Source: Hydractinia symbiolongicarpus (lineage: Eukaryota; Cnidaria; Hydrozoa; Anthoathecata; Hydractiniidae). From it: a stretch of DNA of 64,000 nt. The stretch lies in contig NC_079882.1 of assembly GCF_029227915.1 (NCBI RefSeq), positions 9,672,001 to 9,736,000 on the forward strand, read 5' to 3'. Below the pieces are notes generated by a model. It worked only from the letters and a program-made list of their open reading frames with translations. It had not been told where the DNA came from and searched no databases. Shown here in pieces: positions 21,156-40,895 of the stretch. The position numbers were made by a program, and so were the translations under genes. Each line of letters begins with the position of its first letter. Position 1 is the stretch's first letter.

Positions 21156-24067
21156 CTGTATCATGCATAAAGTCATCTATAATAGCTATATATATAGATA
21201 GCTAAAAAACAAAAAAGGAATTTTGCTTGCTAAAATGAATATATTATATGCAAGGCGGCATGGCTGTTTTTGCAAGGAGCATAGCTACAATCCTTGACAA
21301 TGTATAATATATTGGAAACAAGGGTGGATTTTTTGGAGCAATTAAGAACTGTGTTTCTAAATAACAAATACTAGAACTTGTTTAAGTTCACTCTTGTCAA
21401 TGTTCACAGCGAATTTAGGACTTAAGATCTTAGGTTATTTGATTTAGATCCAAAACTTCAAGTCAACATATTTCGTGCTTTTCTAATATTGGCGCAGGTT
21501 GTTTTATAATGCAAACATTGCTAAAAGTGCAGCTAGTATACTCCTGTCTAAACCCGCTGCCAAAGTAGGACTTATAATCAGTCCATCAATACAGAGCACT
21601 GCCCAAGTAATGCCCTTTTTCCATTTCAAGAAAGAGCAGAAAAAAAACAATTTTCCAAATATTATTTCCAGGGTTGTAGCTAGCTAGCTACCTACACGAA
21701 ATCAAACTTGTGGTTTTACTACAACAACGAGAAGTGCGCTGAAAATTCAACTGAAAGAAAGTCAGAAGACAGGCAGAGAAAGCTCTGATAATATGTTTTT
21801 TGTCTCCTTTATCTCTACAGAGCACAGGAATCCAGCAGTATCTTTCTTTCTTGTTAATAAAACGTTTGCCATTTGGACAACTGAATTACAACTGCTATAG
21901 CAAAGCAAAGCAACAGAAAATACTCTTCGTGTCATTAAACCTAGAGCTATTTAATAAGCGTACCACTATTGATAATGTTAAATTGCTTAATGTTTTTATA
22001 TGGACTGGATCGCGGTCTTACTTTTTACGTTTCCATGTTTACTCCATACACCTCGTTCCCAACGTTTTTATATTATATATCAAAACGCAGAGCACAACAA
22101 TTATAAGAAACATTAAGACCAAATATGACTTCTTAAGCTTAAAAGAATTTAATGCAGAAGTCAATAAAAAGAATTATATTTCTCATAGTGTTTGCTATTG
22201 ACCGAACTTGTTTCCATGGTTTTTCAATATTTGTTCCCTGCATAGAAAAAGGGTCCATTTATATTATTCATTTAGCATCGAATTGGGTTCCATTCAAAAG
22301 TATGGTTCTTCTCCCTACAAATTAATATATAATACCTATATAAAAATTTTATGAATTTTAAATCTCAAGAGAAAGCAAGGTGTCCTATATAGAAAGAAGG
22401 AAGCAAAGTTTACCAATGTTTCCATTAGTATTAAAAGCGAGAAAAAAGTGAAATTGTGTTGAAATCGCGCCCAAGCGAATTGAAAAAAAGACGGGCACAC
22501 AGAAACAAAGAAAAAAATGTGGGAGCACTATAAACAAAAATGTGAACAACTATTGACACAATTTATTGAAAAATTATGTCCCAAGAATCTTAGCGAAGAC
22601 CTTATCTAAATAAAACTTTTTAGAATCTTTGGAAAAAAATCTTGTAGCTTTGTGTTTTCCGAATGTTTTCAGAAAGTGCATCAAATATTCTTGCTTGATC
22701 TGAAAACGTCTTATTTTCCCCAATGCTAACAGTTGGTTCTCGATCGCAAATTTCTCTTAGAATCGTGAAATTCAACCTCTAAGTAGGCTGGATATTCTGG
22801 GTCAAATTTCGGTCTATGAATAAGTTTTACCGTATTCCAGTCAATCACCACTTCAGTTTGGGTATGTCCACAGGAGTAGCATATCTGGACAGCACACACC
22901 CAGCGTTATATTCTGTATCTTTTGTAATTGTTGCAGCAGGTACGCTGCCATAGTTCAATTTCGATAAAATTAAAGTTTCTACCAATGATATCTCACGTAA
23001 AAAGGAGTAAATCTGCTAAATGGGGTTCCATAAGCAGACTTAATGATATTACTAACTTGTTCATTCCTTTATAGACTGTCATCGAATAGAATTCCAAGAA
23101 ATTTTACCTTCTCGTTCATTCTGACGGGTTTAAAAAGAGCTACCAAGAAGTTGTATTTTTTCTTCATTATGGCAGTATGGCTTGAAGCAGTGTAATTTAC
23201 AGGCTAGGTTTACTTCTTAAGGGTGAGAGACTTCTAACGACCAGCAGAGTCTTAACTTAGGTTGTATAAAGCCTCTAATTATATGTTGCGAGTAAAACAG
23301 CATGATCTTGTCTGTTTGGAAAAGAAAGAAATAAAAACAGTTAGAAAGATGTGTCACGACAGTCTAAGACAAGTAAAGAAACAAGGTAGATATACATAGC
23401 ATTAGAGATTCTATGCAGATAAGAAAGTTAAGTTATTTCATGTACTTGTAGATAATAGAGAAAGATAATTGGAAAGAAAAAAATGTACAATATAGTTCCT
23501 GCAACCAAGCCCAGATGTAAAAATCTTAGCTGGAAAGATGAGGACAGATTTACTCCAGAAGAATTTAAGCTATAGTTTTGTGTCCTTTTTTTGATTTAAT
23601 GGATAATTTTCATGCTTGGATTTAAAATGTTTGAAGAGACGCTGTATTTTTCCGAAAATCCATTTCATGTCATAAATAAGTTATATACCAAATCTTTTAA
23701 ACAAACAAGTGAAGCGGATTGAACCTATACAAGTTATTCACCAATCCCCTATATTTGAATGGAAAAATCCCCATTCAAATAGAGAGCAGTCATAAATAAA
23801 AGCGAAGTACAAGTTTACCCTAACATTCATTTCGTGTTTTACAAAGTAATTTTCATAAGTGTTTGTTTACAACACATTGACACAAATGGAAAGCTGTGCA
23901 AACTTTATTAAAATCTCCATCGCTTAATACTTTTGGGTCATAGCATTTACAGCAGTAGCTAAAAAACGGTTATAAGGTGGAGAACTTGTTTATTGCACTA
24001 TAAATTTCGCGGCAAATTTAGGCGTAGCCTTCATAACACCGAACAGCTTAGAAATAAAGCGATAATC
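21156..24067. other. Intergenic; possible retroelement relic on the minus strand near 23070-23130
   Basis: No intact gene is seen. On the minus strand at about 23071-23140 the reading RMNEKVKFLGILFDDSL resembles an RT segment, but it meets a stop at once and the flanks are degenerate. The 133-codon frame at 21800-22201 (+) has no recognisable motif. The last 150 bases hold a TATA-like actataaatt (about 23998) upstream of the secreted-protein gene. Confidence 0.45.
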
Positions 24068-24996
24068 ATGCGAGTTTTTCTAGTTCTTCTTGTTTCTGCT
24101 GTGCTCATGCTTTGTAGTGCAAGCAGATTCGAAGGTAAATTTCTTTTTACGTGTGTCTGGACACATTTATAAGTCAAGCGAGCAATTTAGTTACAAATAT
24201 TTTACTCTAGAAATTGAAAAACATGGCAAAGGTAAGATGAAACAGAAATTTGAGGAGCAAGCAAGCGTAAAGGTATAAATTTTCCTGTCTTAGATGTCAC
24301 TATCGTGGTGCAACAAATAAACGCCCCATTCTAATATACCCCCTCGATTAAACGTCCCCCATCCTTTTAATTATTCTTTTGCAATGGACATCTCGTCTAC
24401 TCTATGATGGTCAAACAGCCCCAGTTAAGCGATTGTTTATTAGAAACGTATTGGAAATTTTACTCCTTTAAAAGACTTGTTGCGGGTGCAACTTTAAATA
24501 TAATTGATGATGACATAGATATGAAAACTATGCAAAAACAGTAAAATAAAGTTTAATAAAAGTGTCTTCTCTATCCTTGAATAGAACTTTTGCGCTGAAA
24601 ATCAACGAATGCCTCATTCAAAAAATTATGCAGAGAGATGACTAGAAAATTTCGCCAAAACACATCTTCCCTCGTTTTTTCCTCATCTAACTTTAGGTTA
24701 TTTCCTTAGTGCGGTGGAGATTTTGATAAATGCAAGAATAGGTGGTACTGTGGTTGGCCAGTGTGGCCGATATGGTGTAACTGCATCAAAACATTGACAG
24801 AATGCGTAAGTTGGTTTGCACATAAAATATTCTTTAATGTTTTAACGCAAAACTAGATCGCTAAGCCTTCCAATTTTGTACATTTTAGTGTGATCGTCTA
24901 TTTGCAAGCTGTTTAGAAGATGCGCAGTTTGACCATGACGTATATAATGAATGTAAATCAGATTATCATATTTGTGTGGATAAAATACCACATTAA
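24068..24996 (+). CDS. Secreted Cys/Trp-rich protein, copy 1 (unassigned family)
   Basis: Four exons, 24068-24134, 24211-24272, 24710-24805 and 24889-24996, join in phase to 110 aa. Residues 1-19 form a signal peptide (MRVFLVLLVSAVLMLCSAS). A short charged propeptide-like stretch with HGKGKMKQK follows. Exon 3 begins and ends with a Cys codon and carries six Cys spaced C-x6-C-x5-C-x8-C-x-C-x6-C, with five Trp packed around the third and fourth (RWYCGWPVWPIWCNC). Exon 4 again starts with Cys and carries C-x6-C-x13-C-x6-C. Ten Cys in the mature part suggest five disulfides. The gene at 28283-29165 has the same framework, phases and exon breaks. I do not recognise the family. A secreted defence, venom or signalling peptide are all possible, and nothing in the sequence decides between them. 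Confidence 0.82.
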
Positions 24997-25095
24997 ATGT
25001 CTTGTTTTTATTTTGTTGTGCCAACTTGCAGTTGAAAATACATGAATCCCTAAGTTCATGGTTTTTAACCAAGCGAGATAACAAATAACTTATAA

Positions 25096-25386
25096 AATTA
25101 TTATTATTATTATTGGAATTATTTACCCAGGATAGCCTCTTGAGTCTGCTATCAACGAGGCTTCTGCGAATGGGTTCCCAGTACAGTTAAACCTCTTATT
25201 TAAGCTACGAAAGCCGTGCAAGCACAGCAATTGCTTAACTAGACAGTCTAAGATATAAATCCTATTCTCATGCTAAACGTTAAGCAGAAAGGATATATTC
25301 ACAGTTATATTGTCTCTAGTATGACAAGGCCGGAGCTTGAACCCAAGACCTCTCGCACTGGAAGCGAACGCTCTACCACAAGGCTT
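25096..25386 (-). mobile_element. tRNA-derived SINE, family II, copy A
   Basis: Read on the minus strand it starts with a tRNA-like head: gccttgtggtagagcgttcg (A box), a seven-base loop ttccagt with CCA in the anticodon position, and gggttcaagctcc (B box). A body of about 200 bp follows, ending gaggctatcctgggtaaat and a tail of (aat)n at 25097-25115. The acceptor stem does not pair well, so this is not a functional tRNA. A diverged relative lies at 41733-41962 on the plus strand. Confidence 0.8.
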
Positions 25387-25633
25387 TTTTATCTATAAGA
25401 AAAAAGGTGTCTTATAACTGTATTTTAACTGAGCCTTTGTTGGGCATAAACGATTTCCGCTGTTAAATACGAATCCTGATCCATAATACAGAAATGTAAA
25501 AAAATGCTACGTTTACTTAAATCAGTAACAGTTTTCAGTCAAAAAATGCTGATGAAGTTGGTTAGTTAGTATAATTTATTGGAATAGAGAAATGAATTCG
25601 TTGTTTTGTGATAAAACAGTACCCATAAAACTG

Positions 25634-25712
25634 CAACCTCGATCCCAGGGACTGTAGCGTACGCGTTTCATCCTCATATCAAAAAACGCTACAGGCCCTG
25701 GGATCGAGGTTG
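25634..25712. repeat. Foldback element with 27-bp inverted arms
   Basis: Arms 25634-25660 and 25686-25712 are inverted copies with one mismatch (26 of 27). They start caacctcgatcccaggg and end tgtagcgt, separated by 25 bp. This looks like a miniature inverted-repeat element or its remnant. A related but more decayed structure lies at 44431-44511. Confidence 0.85.
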
Positions 25713-28282
25713 ATAAAACTACTCTCTGTTTTGACGCCATCACGTTGAATGAGCATTATTACGATACGCACCAACACTGTTTTTGATTAACCAGCATGCT
25801 ATACTAAATTAAAACAACCTATTTATTTGTAAACGCATCTCAACTCTGATTTGTTTTTGTATTTTTGATCACATTTATGATCGCTTCACCCGTCCTACTA
25901 TGAAGGATAATGGTCAATTACTCTTTCAGTAACAGTAAAAATATAAATTTGTCCTTTTTTTGACTAAAATTTTGATTAAAATGGATACAATTCACCTTTT
26001 ACACGTTATTATGTCCAAGCTCATTTTACATTTATTGAGGTGAATATTCTTTGCATTTTTCGCCTATTTTCTGCTTCGAAATATACAGTTTTATAAAAGA
26101 CATTTTTGGATACGTGCGTGTTAAGGACATATTTGAATAACTATTTTGTAGGAAATAGAAATGAGAGAATATTTGGAATGTTTAGAACAACTGACAAACA
26201 GAAAAACAGTACACCTTGAGATGCAAGTACCCAAACAAAATTATAGTTGTTTTTTTAATTGACATACTGTAATAATTTTGGTAATTTGATGGCACGAATT
26301 ATCTCCACAATTACAATATTCACAACGTTCAAATGCATCTACAAACAGATTCACGTGTACATTGCTTGCAAGCACAAGGGAACAGGAAGTTGCCTTAAAG
26401 AAGTCTATGTTTAAATGGTGCATTATACCAGATGGTTCATATGGTGAAAAGGTTTCAAGGCCTTAAACGATTTCTCATAAAATATACACGTTGCTCGTCA
26501 AATAGATTGAAGTCATTTGATGAATATCTTTTGTATCGCAGCCTACAAATTAAAAGTTTAATATAGGGTATAAATTGTTACTTGTATTTTTTAAGACAAG
26601 ATAATTCACAAGAAAAAATATACTTTGCCATAAAATTAAGATAAAGTCCACTAAATGCTAAATCCATAACCAAACATCAATGCCATCATCATCTTTTTGT
26701 TGATAATTACTTCCAAAGATTAAAGTGATGAGCGAAAAAATTTGTGAACCCATTTTTGTAGTCATTGATCGTGAGACTACGATCGAGATGAAATATTCTG
26801 TCATCAGTCTGTTGATTACATAACCAGATGTGATTGACTGAGTTGAATTTTCCTCGTCCAGTTTATTCATGTTCTATGATACTTTTATTAAGGTATAGAT
26901 TGAACATAACATATATTCTGGATAATTTTTTTCCCCAAATTTTTGAAGATGTCTCATATCTTAATTATCTCTTCAAATTCAACTTATCGTTTAAAATATT
27001 TTCATAAATGAGATTCGCCATCGTTGATCAGATATTTGCCAAGTGAGATTTCACTGTTTTTCTGATAAATCTATCCTTCAATACAGGGATCTAAAACACA
27101 TTAAAGCAATTATTATAATTACGCAACCTTGTGGCATCGACCGTCTTCTTGAATGCAGCGCAGTTGCTTTATCTTGATATCGTCAGCTATGGGTTATAAT
27201 TGGCTTCAAGTTTAAGATTGTGCTAAACAGTTCTGTTATATACTTTACCGAGATTCTTTGAATCTTCGATATCCTTTCTGTTTCCAAACAATTCAATATG
27301 ACATTTCCTCAACCCAAAAAGGTTCACTCTCTCTGAAGGGTTCACTCTCTCCTTAACATAATTAAAGTTATCCGATGTAACCGTTTAGTGACTCATCATC
27401 ATCATTTCTGGCTTGAACTTTCCCGTGTTTACTCTGGAAAATTAATTAGCCCTGATGAAAATTTTGCTGGCTTATTGTATTTTTTTAATACCATAGGGAT
27501 ACAGTTTCCTCTTATGTGTAAACCACAAAATGACCATTCAAGAATGCTTCAGGTAGTGCAAAATATGTTTTTGTGATAGAAAGGTAATCCACGTAGCTCA
27601 TTGAAATCATCTTTTGTAATTTACTTCTGGAGAGTCAAGTCAGATTCTTTACCATCTCTCACAACCGAGTAAATACGTAAAACTCGATCCAAAATAAAAT
27701 CTTTTGAAGACATAGTTTACCCTTCCTATCAACTTTTGAAGTTGGTGCATGCGAGAGGGAAGATCAATAGTTCCTTGAAATAACTTCTTGTAATTTTTGT
27801 TTTTCTCGTAATTTTTTACTCAAATTTAATTTTTTGAACAACTAGCGGAAAGCTGAAATAATGCGCTTCCAGACAAAGTTTTTCTCTCTAAATGTTGTTT
27901 GTTTTTACTTTGTACTAGATTGAGATGGCCTGACTTTCTCTTTCCTAGAAACGTCACAGCACTAGGCGTTTTGCAAAAGTTATATAAGTTATGTTTTAAA
28001 AATGCTTTTTATTTCTGTTTTTTCAATTTTTCTGGCAAATTATGTTGCTCATCGCCATATGGTATTGTTTGTGTACTCAGGTGGTTGGCTGATGATGGGC
28101 GATTTGCAGCTGCCAGATGTGTCGCAGTATATCGTACCCAGGCTGCTGTTGCATGCACTTTAACAGGTTAACGTGGCATGAATGTTTCCCAGGTTGGTAA
28201 ATTTACTTCCAGAATTTATAAAAAGAACGTTAATTTATTTGTTGTCTTTAGAACGAAATGCTTGATAGAGTGATCGAACAAA
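25713..28282. other. DNA between the two secreted-protein genes; no gene recognised
   Basis: Several short frames were read but not accepted. An acceptor-like tattttgtag at about 26151 is followed by a 40-codon open stretch with few Cys, and a minus-strand frame at 26241-26423 has a small Cys cluster. Neither connects to other exons. A short direct repeat of ggttcactctctc occurs at about 27321-27350. Confidence 0.4.
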
Positions 28283-29165
28283 ATGAAGGGATTTCATTTC
28301 ATCGCTTTGTTACTGGTAGGGAGTGTCTTATCATATGAACTGGAAATGAGTAAAGGTATGTTACTATCCATGTATAATTGCGTTCATTATGAAAGTGTTG
28401 TTGCTACGGAAACAAGTAATTAACAATATAAACTAGTAAAATCAAATTAATTGTAGATGAAACTGACGAAATGTTGGATGATGGATCAGGTACTCCATTC
28501 ACTACGATGACACCATTCAAAAGTCAAGTATGTAATACCTTTTTAATCAGCTTACTTATTAATACTGTGAACACATACTATTCGGTGCGTAATAGAAGGG
28601 GAAAGGATAAACAGCCTAAATTTAATAAGCAAGGAGGTTAGAATAAAAACAGGTTAGAAAATTCATATCTATTTAATAGCTAGTGGGATTTGAAATCGAA
28701 GACGGGTAGTTGCTGGCAGTGTGTTGAAAGGTTTTTGTGTTGGAAACTCGGAGTTGGGATATGAAAGTCTAGAGTAAAAAAATTATTTGGTGGAGAGAAG
28801 GGGTGATATCTATCAGGTATCAGAATGTAAAATGTTTTTCGTTTTTGCTGGCTAAGATTTTTCTTCTTTAAATTTAACTTTGCGATGGACTGAATTTTTA
28901 GTGTGAACGAAAGTACAAAAACTGCATGGCAAAATGGTGGTGTATATGGTGCGACTGCAAAAAAGATCGAAAAATCTGTGTATGTCCTTTCTCATCCTTC
29001 TTCGTTTTACTTCGCATAGTTCTCTTACGTGTAACACAGCTCGGATTTTCAACTTTTTATTCTTAGTGTGAAGAAGATTTCCACCGATGTTTGGGTTCGC
29101 TTCTAAATGATCCATCAGTTTATCAAAAATGTTTATTGTTTTACAAAAGTTGTAAACATTTCTAA
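28283..29165 (+). CDS. Secreted Cys/Trp-rich protein, copy 2 (paralogue of copy 1)
   Basis: Four exons, 28283-28355, 28457-28527, 28902-28979 and 29067-29165, give 106 aa. The signal peptide is MKGFHFIALLLVGSVLSYE. An acidic, Thr-rich spacer (DETDEMLDDGSG) replaces the basic spacer of copy 1. Exon 3 carries C-x6-C-x5-C-x2-C-x-C-x6-C with AKWWCIWCDC. Exon 4 carries C-x6-C-x13-C-x6-C and ends CKHF. Compared with copy 1 every Cys is kept and the only Cys-spacing change is a six-residue deletion between Cys 3 and Cys 4. Intron phases (1, 0, 0) are identical, and Cys codons flank the last intron in both. A poly(A) signal AATAAA overlaps the stop (29164-29169). The pair arose by tandem duplication. 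Function unknown. Confidence 0.82.
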
Positions 29166-30526
29166 ATAAAAAAAGGTTTTTTTTTTCATATCCTGTATTA
29201 GCAGATCAATATTTGCACGCACGTCCCTAAGGAATTTTTACCGTTTTGGTATGAGAGATATGAGCAAAAAAAACTGGGGATGAGGGTGCTTATCTTGCTC
29301 CCTTACATTTTGTAGTTGGTAATGCAAAGCATCGAATTATCATATTATAAGCCTAAGCCTGAGATAGTTGCATAACGCAACTGGAACTTGTCTCGCAGTT
29401 TTTTCGCCTTTCTCCTGCGAAAGTCTCCAAAATAAGCTAAGAAAAAATTCGCAGAAATAAAAAGCACGTGTGGAGGGGAGATTAGAAATCAGAAAACAAT
29501 TAATTCATTTCAAGGCTGGGTAAAATAAATGTTTCACGATTTACAAATGCTATTCTTTTTCCTTCCAGTTCGTTTTAAGATTGCTTTCCATTAAGGCGCT
29601 CTTAACTGAATCTCAGCAGTATTTAGTATCAAAACATGCGAAATAGAATATTTCGTGGTCTCAACCTCTGTAGGTTTGGCACCTTTGGAAGTTAAAAGGA
29701 GACAACCTTGAAGCTTTTGCAAGCAACAACTATTCAACAACCAATAAAAAGTCAGAAAAAGTTACCATCTTTAATGTGATTGGGCAAATTGAGCGCTGAC
29801 GCCCGAATGTTTGGAGTTAAAGTCACGAACGCTTTAATAAGAAGTGTTAAAGAAATCACATTTTTTTTATACTTGTTGAAATTCAGTCCTACGTTACAAT
29901 GGAATAAGATATCCAAGCAGACAGCTCGCAGCAGTTTCAAGACGACCCAAAACAAATGTACCAAAGCAACTTCTTTCAAGCGAGCTGTACTGGTATTCTA
30001 GTTTTTTTATATATAAATTAAATGTTTTAGGTTAAAAGCTTAAATATTTTGTAATGAATAATGCATGATGCATAAATATTGTGTAAACACAGTGGATAGT
30101 GTTTCAATGATAAAAGAATGTCAGTGGCTTTATGTAATGGATGTCACGAATCTTTTATAGCAAAGGTATTCGTCAAATCTTTATTGGAATTCGCAATAAT
30201 ATCAAATTGTATAATGTTTTTGTCCTATCACAACATTTCTTGGCGTCAAAATTGACGCTTTTTATCCAAACCATGTACTCGTCGTCACAAATAGTGGAAT
30301 CACATAACCACATGAATCTTCAAACTTGCTCCAAAATGTTCTAAATGTCCTCCTCACATTTCCGATTGCTGAAACAGACAGCCTCAAGTCAATAGGCTTT
30401 CCTGCTCAAAGGCAATGCACTGATCCACTCAAACTTTACTACTCTTCTCCGTGGTGATTTAATATTTCCGCTACTCTTCTCCATGGAGTTTTAATTTTTT
30501 TGGTACTCTTCCCGGCGGTGTTTTTG
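29166..30526. other. Intergenic; includes the 3' UTR of the minus-strand peptidase at its right end
   Basis: No gene is seen. Opposed short frames at 29752-30001 are shadows of one another. A ctcttctccgtgg/ctcttctccatgg direct repeat at about 30442-30485 is within the likely 3' UTR of the peptidase. Confidence 0.5.
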
Positions 30527-38112
<7,586 letters not shown>

Positions 38113-40544
38113 CTATAAATAGAAAAAATATTGGCTAAACAAAAGGAAAATTAACAGGGTTTGAATTGGCAGGTCCGAATTCGCAATGTGTGAATCGAGA
38201 TGCTGTCTTTGCGAATAATTCTATAAAAAAAATGTTGAATTGCGAATTCACTTTTACATTAGCTGATTGCATTATCTATTACTGTAATAGTTGTGTGACA
38301 AATAAATAAACCATTATCCATTAAGAGTTAGTGGCAAGTGGCCTAGTGCTGGTCAGGGGACCACAGCTGCAAAGAGGTTTTCTTCTCCATGAGGAATATT
38401 ATACGGAACCAATTCAAACTTTTGGTTGAAGAGCACATAGCACTGACCAAAGATCCTAGCTCTGATTTCTCAAATCTATTATGTATCATACCATAATAGG
38501 TGTAGCAGTTTTACTTTACTGGCTTAAGGTGGAGTAAAGTAAAACTGCTAAAAGGGTGCCAATAAGCTGCATACGCTGTAAAAAGTGCGGGTGTTTACAG
38601 GTGAATTCAGCGTTTTCAATATAATTCAAGTGTCTGCTTGAAAACAAACTTTGATGAAAATTTGTTTGTGTGGAGTTTTCGAAAGGTTATTTGATACAAT
38701 CTATATTATATTTGATGATTTATAATATTTGATGCAATCTACAGGTTTTTTTTTCTTTAATGGAAACGGAATTCGGCATTAATTCTGGCAGGTATAGGAA
38801 AGTGCAAGAGCTGGAGCTTGGACAGAGATTTAATTCAAAGAGAAGAGTGTGCTGATAAGCCGCAAACCCTCGCATATATAATGGTGACTTTTCGACTAAT
38901 TTTTTGAATTAAAATAGCGGTTGTCCTCCGAAACCACCCACATTATCCTGAACCCGCCTGGAGCATTCCCGAAATGCCATGCAGATAGCTATGTGCTCAA
39001 AGAGAAAGAAAAAAGTTTATATTTAAATTATTTCGCTATCACATAATAAGTTGGGCCATCTGTATTTTTTGTTGATTGTAATAATTATCGACTAAAGCTA
39101 GCAAACTATCAAGTTAAACATTAACCTTCAGTTAGGGACAACTGTAAATTATTCCGCCTAAATAGGCTATGATAGACAAATTAGGCAAAATTATCTCCTA
39201 ACTAGGCTATTGCAACTAAATTTGCTTATTGCAGCCTTCTGGTCTATGTATTATAAAATATTAAAACACAAGAGCTTTCTTAACAGCTTTTATTCATGTG
39301 CCATTTTATTCAAGTTACAACATATTTTGTAGGATGTATATAATGTAAGTACAATTTCCCTGACTTAGCCCTTAATTTCAGACATAAAGAAGACATTACT
39401 TTCCTACCTTTAATTTAGAACTAATTTTTTTCATTTTAAATCCTCTAGACTGTTGTAAAAGAAGTAAAAAAAAAATGCGGAAGATTGAAATCATAATCTG
39501 CTTCAACTTGGTATGGTTGGTTTTGGATTGTGTTTCTTTTGTCTTTTTGTCTACCTTTATACTTCTTAAGATATAAACATCTTTAAATCGTTAAGATATA
39601 AACATCTATAAACACCTTTAAGGTTATAAATGATCTAACAAACCTCCCTCAAATGTAGAAATGTTATTTTCGAAAATGTTTTGGTGCGTTTTGAATATAT
39701 TGCTTAAAGATATTGCGGACAAAGTTTTTTTTCAGTGTGTTTCAAAAAAAGCCTAAATAGACTATTTTGATTTAAAAAAAGATGGTGGATAAACACATTT
39801 TGCAAATAAGTTCCAAAAATAATGAAAAAGAAAGCTTGTGGCGCGAAACCTTCAGTTTTTTTGTGGGAAAATAATATACTAGTAAGGCTATGATGTCCTA
39901 ATTACACTGTCATAGACAAAATAAGCTATTTGGACAATCTCGCCCCAGACCTTGTTCTAGTCGATTGAAAATGAGTTTGATCGGTAAGCACGTTTACATG
40001 TATAACTTTTATATCCACCATGCAAATTCTATGAAATTTGACCTAAGCAAAGATGACTAAGTCAGCAAATAGTACAGGAAAAATAATGGCGCAACCAACA
40101 ATGATTGCGAAGATATCGCTGATTAAAATTTTCCATCTACCAAATAGACTTTTCTCCCCAAGTTAAGTTATTAAAAATCTCCTAATTTAGCTACTAGCTC
40201 ATTTAGGAGAAATAGTCTAATTTGCAGTTGTCCCTAACTGACTTAATCACACTTTGAATAGGTCTATTTTTTGGGCAAATAATTTAATATTTTTAAAAAC
40301 GTTAATCTTGCCTGAAAACTCCTGCACCTTTTTGCAGTATGCAGCAATTAGACCCTCTTTTGAAGAGTAGTCCAAATCCTCCATGACATATATGACCTCG
40401 TACTACTAGCTATACTGGCTTAGAGAGGGAAAATGTTGACTGCAAGAATACTTGTGCAGCTATTATTTGTATGTCCTATTGTATGTTCGCCTCTCTTTCT
40501 ATCCTCCTAGGTATCTGAAAGAGAAAAATAATCAACTTTTCTTC
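38113..40544. other. Upstream of the DPP8/9-like gene; no gene recognised
   Basis: A first exon and promoter of the peptidase should be here, but I could not find a coding start. There is a perfect hairpin at 38503-38550. The rest is AT-rich. Two stretches (about 39150-39240 and 40150-40230) share ctaactaggct/cctaatttagct-like words and may be old repeat fragments. Confidence 0.45.
38503..38550. repeat. Perfect inverted repeat, 17-bp arms, 14-bp loop
   Basis: Arm tagcagttttactttac at 38503-38519 is exactly inverted at 38534-38550. Confidence 0.9.
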
Positions 40545-40895
40545 GCCGTAGATTAGTGGTTATAGCTCTCGTACTCTGTGCGGGAGACCGGGGTTCGATT
40601 CCTCTTGACGGCGATTCAGCATGGGCGAGTGAATGTTACCATAGCCCCGGGTTAACCCAAGCCATGTGAGGGAAATTGGGAAGATGGCACACTGTGTGGG
40701 CCGTTGGATGTTGCCGGGAGTTGTCTGGTAGAGCGCGGGCTCTAATTGGGTCTGCGTAGCTCAAAATGAGCATTAAATACTCTAGGACTCTCCATCTACG
40801 CCATGGCCCCTCCTGGAAATAATAGACAGGGTATATCCCTCGATATTTGTGAGGCTAGCCATGTAAAATATGCACATCTATCTATCTATCTATCC
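40545..40895 (+). mobile_element. tRNA-derived SINE, family I, copy 2
   Basis: This is the better-preserved copy. The head has gccgtagattagtggttata (A box), a perfect B box ggttcgattcc, and ends that pair (gccgt with acggc). The body matches copy 1 almost base for base, including gccgttggatgttgccggga and the ctccatctacgccatggccc region. The 3' tail is (atct)n ending at 40895. The intact internal promoter boxes suggest a younger insertion. Confidence 0.92.

Noticed and set aside
25325-25386. tRNA-Trp gene on the minus strand
   Set aside because: The acceptor stem does not pair and the sequence runs on into a SINE body with an (aat)n tail.
26152-26262. Acceptor-like site followed by an open 36-codon stretch that could be a third paralogue's last exon
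   Set aside because: The Cys pattern C-x6-C-x13-C-x6-C is absent and no other exon fits.
26241-26423. Minus-strand frame with C-x2-C-x-C-x4-C, recalling exon 3 of the secreted proteins
   Set aside because: It is on the other strand, has only a handful of Cys, no Trp cluster and no matching neighbouring exons.
40545-40615. Functional tRNA gene
   Set aside because: The anticodon loop is oversized and the same head plus body occurs at 20813, so it is a SINE.
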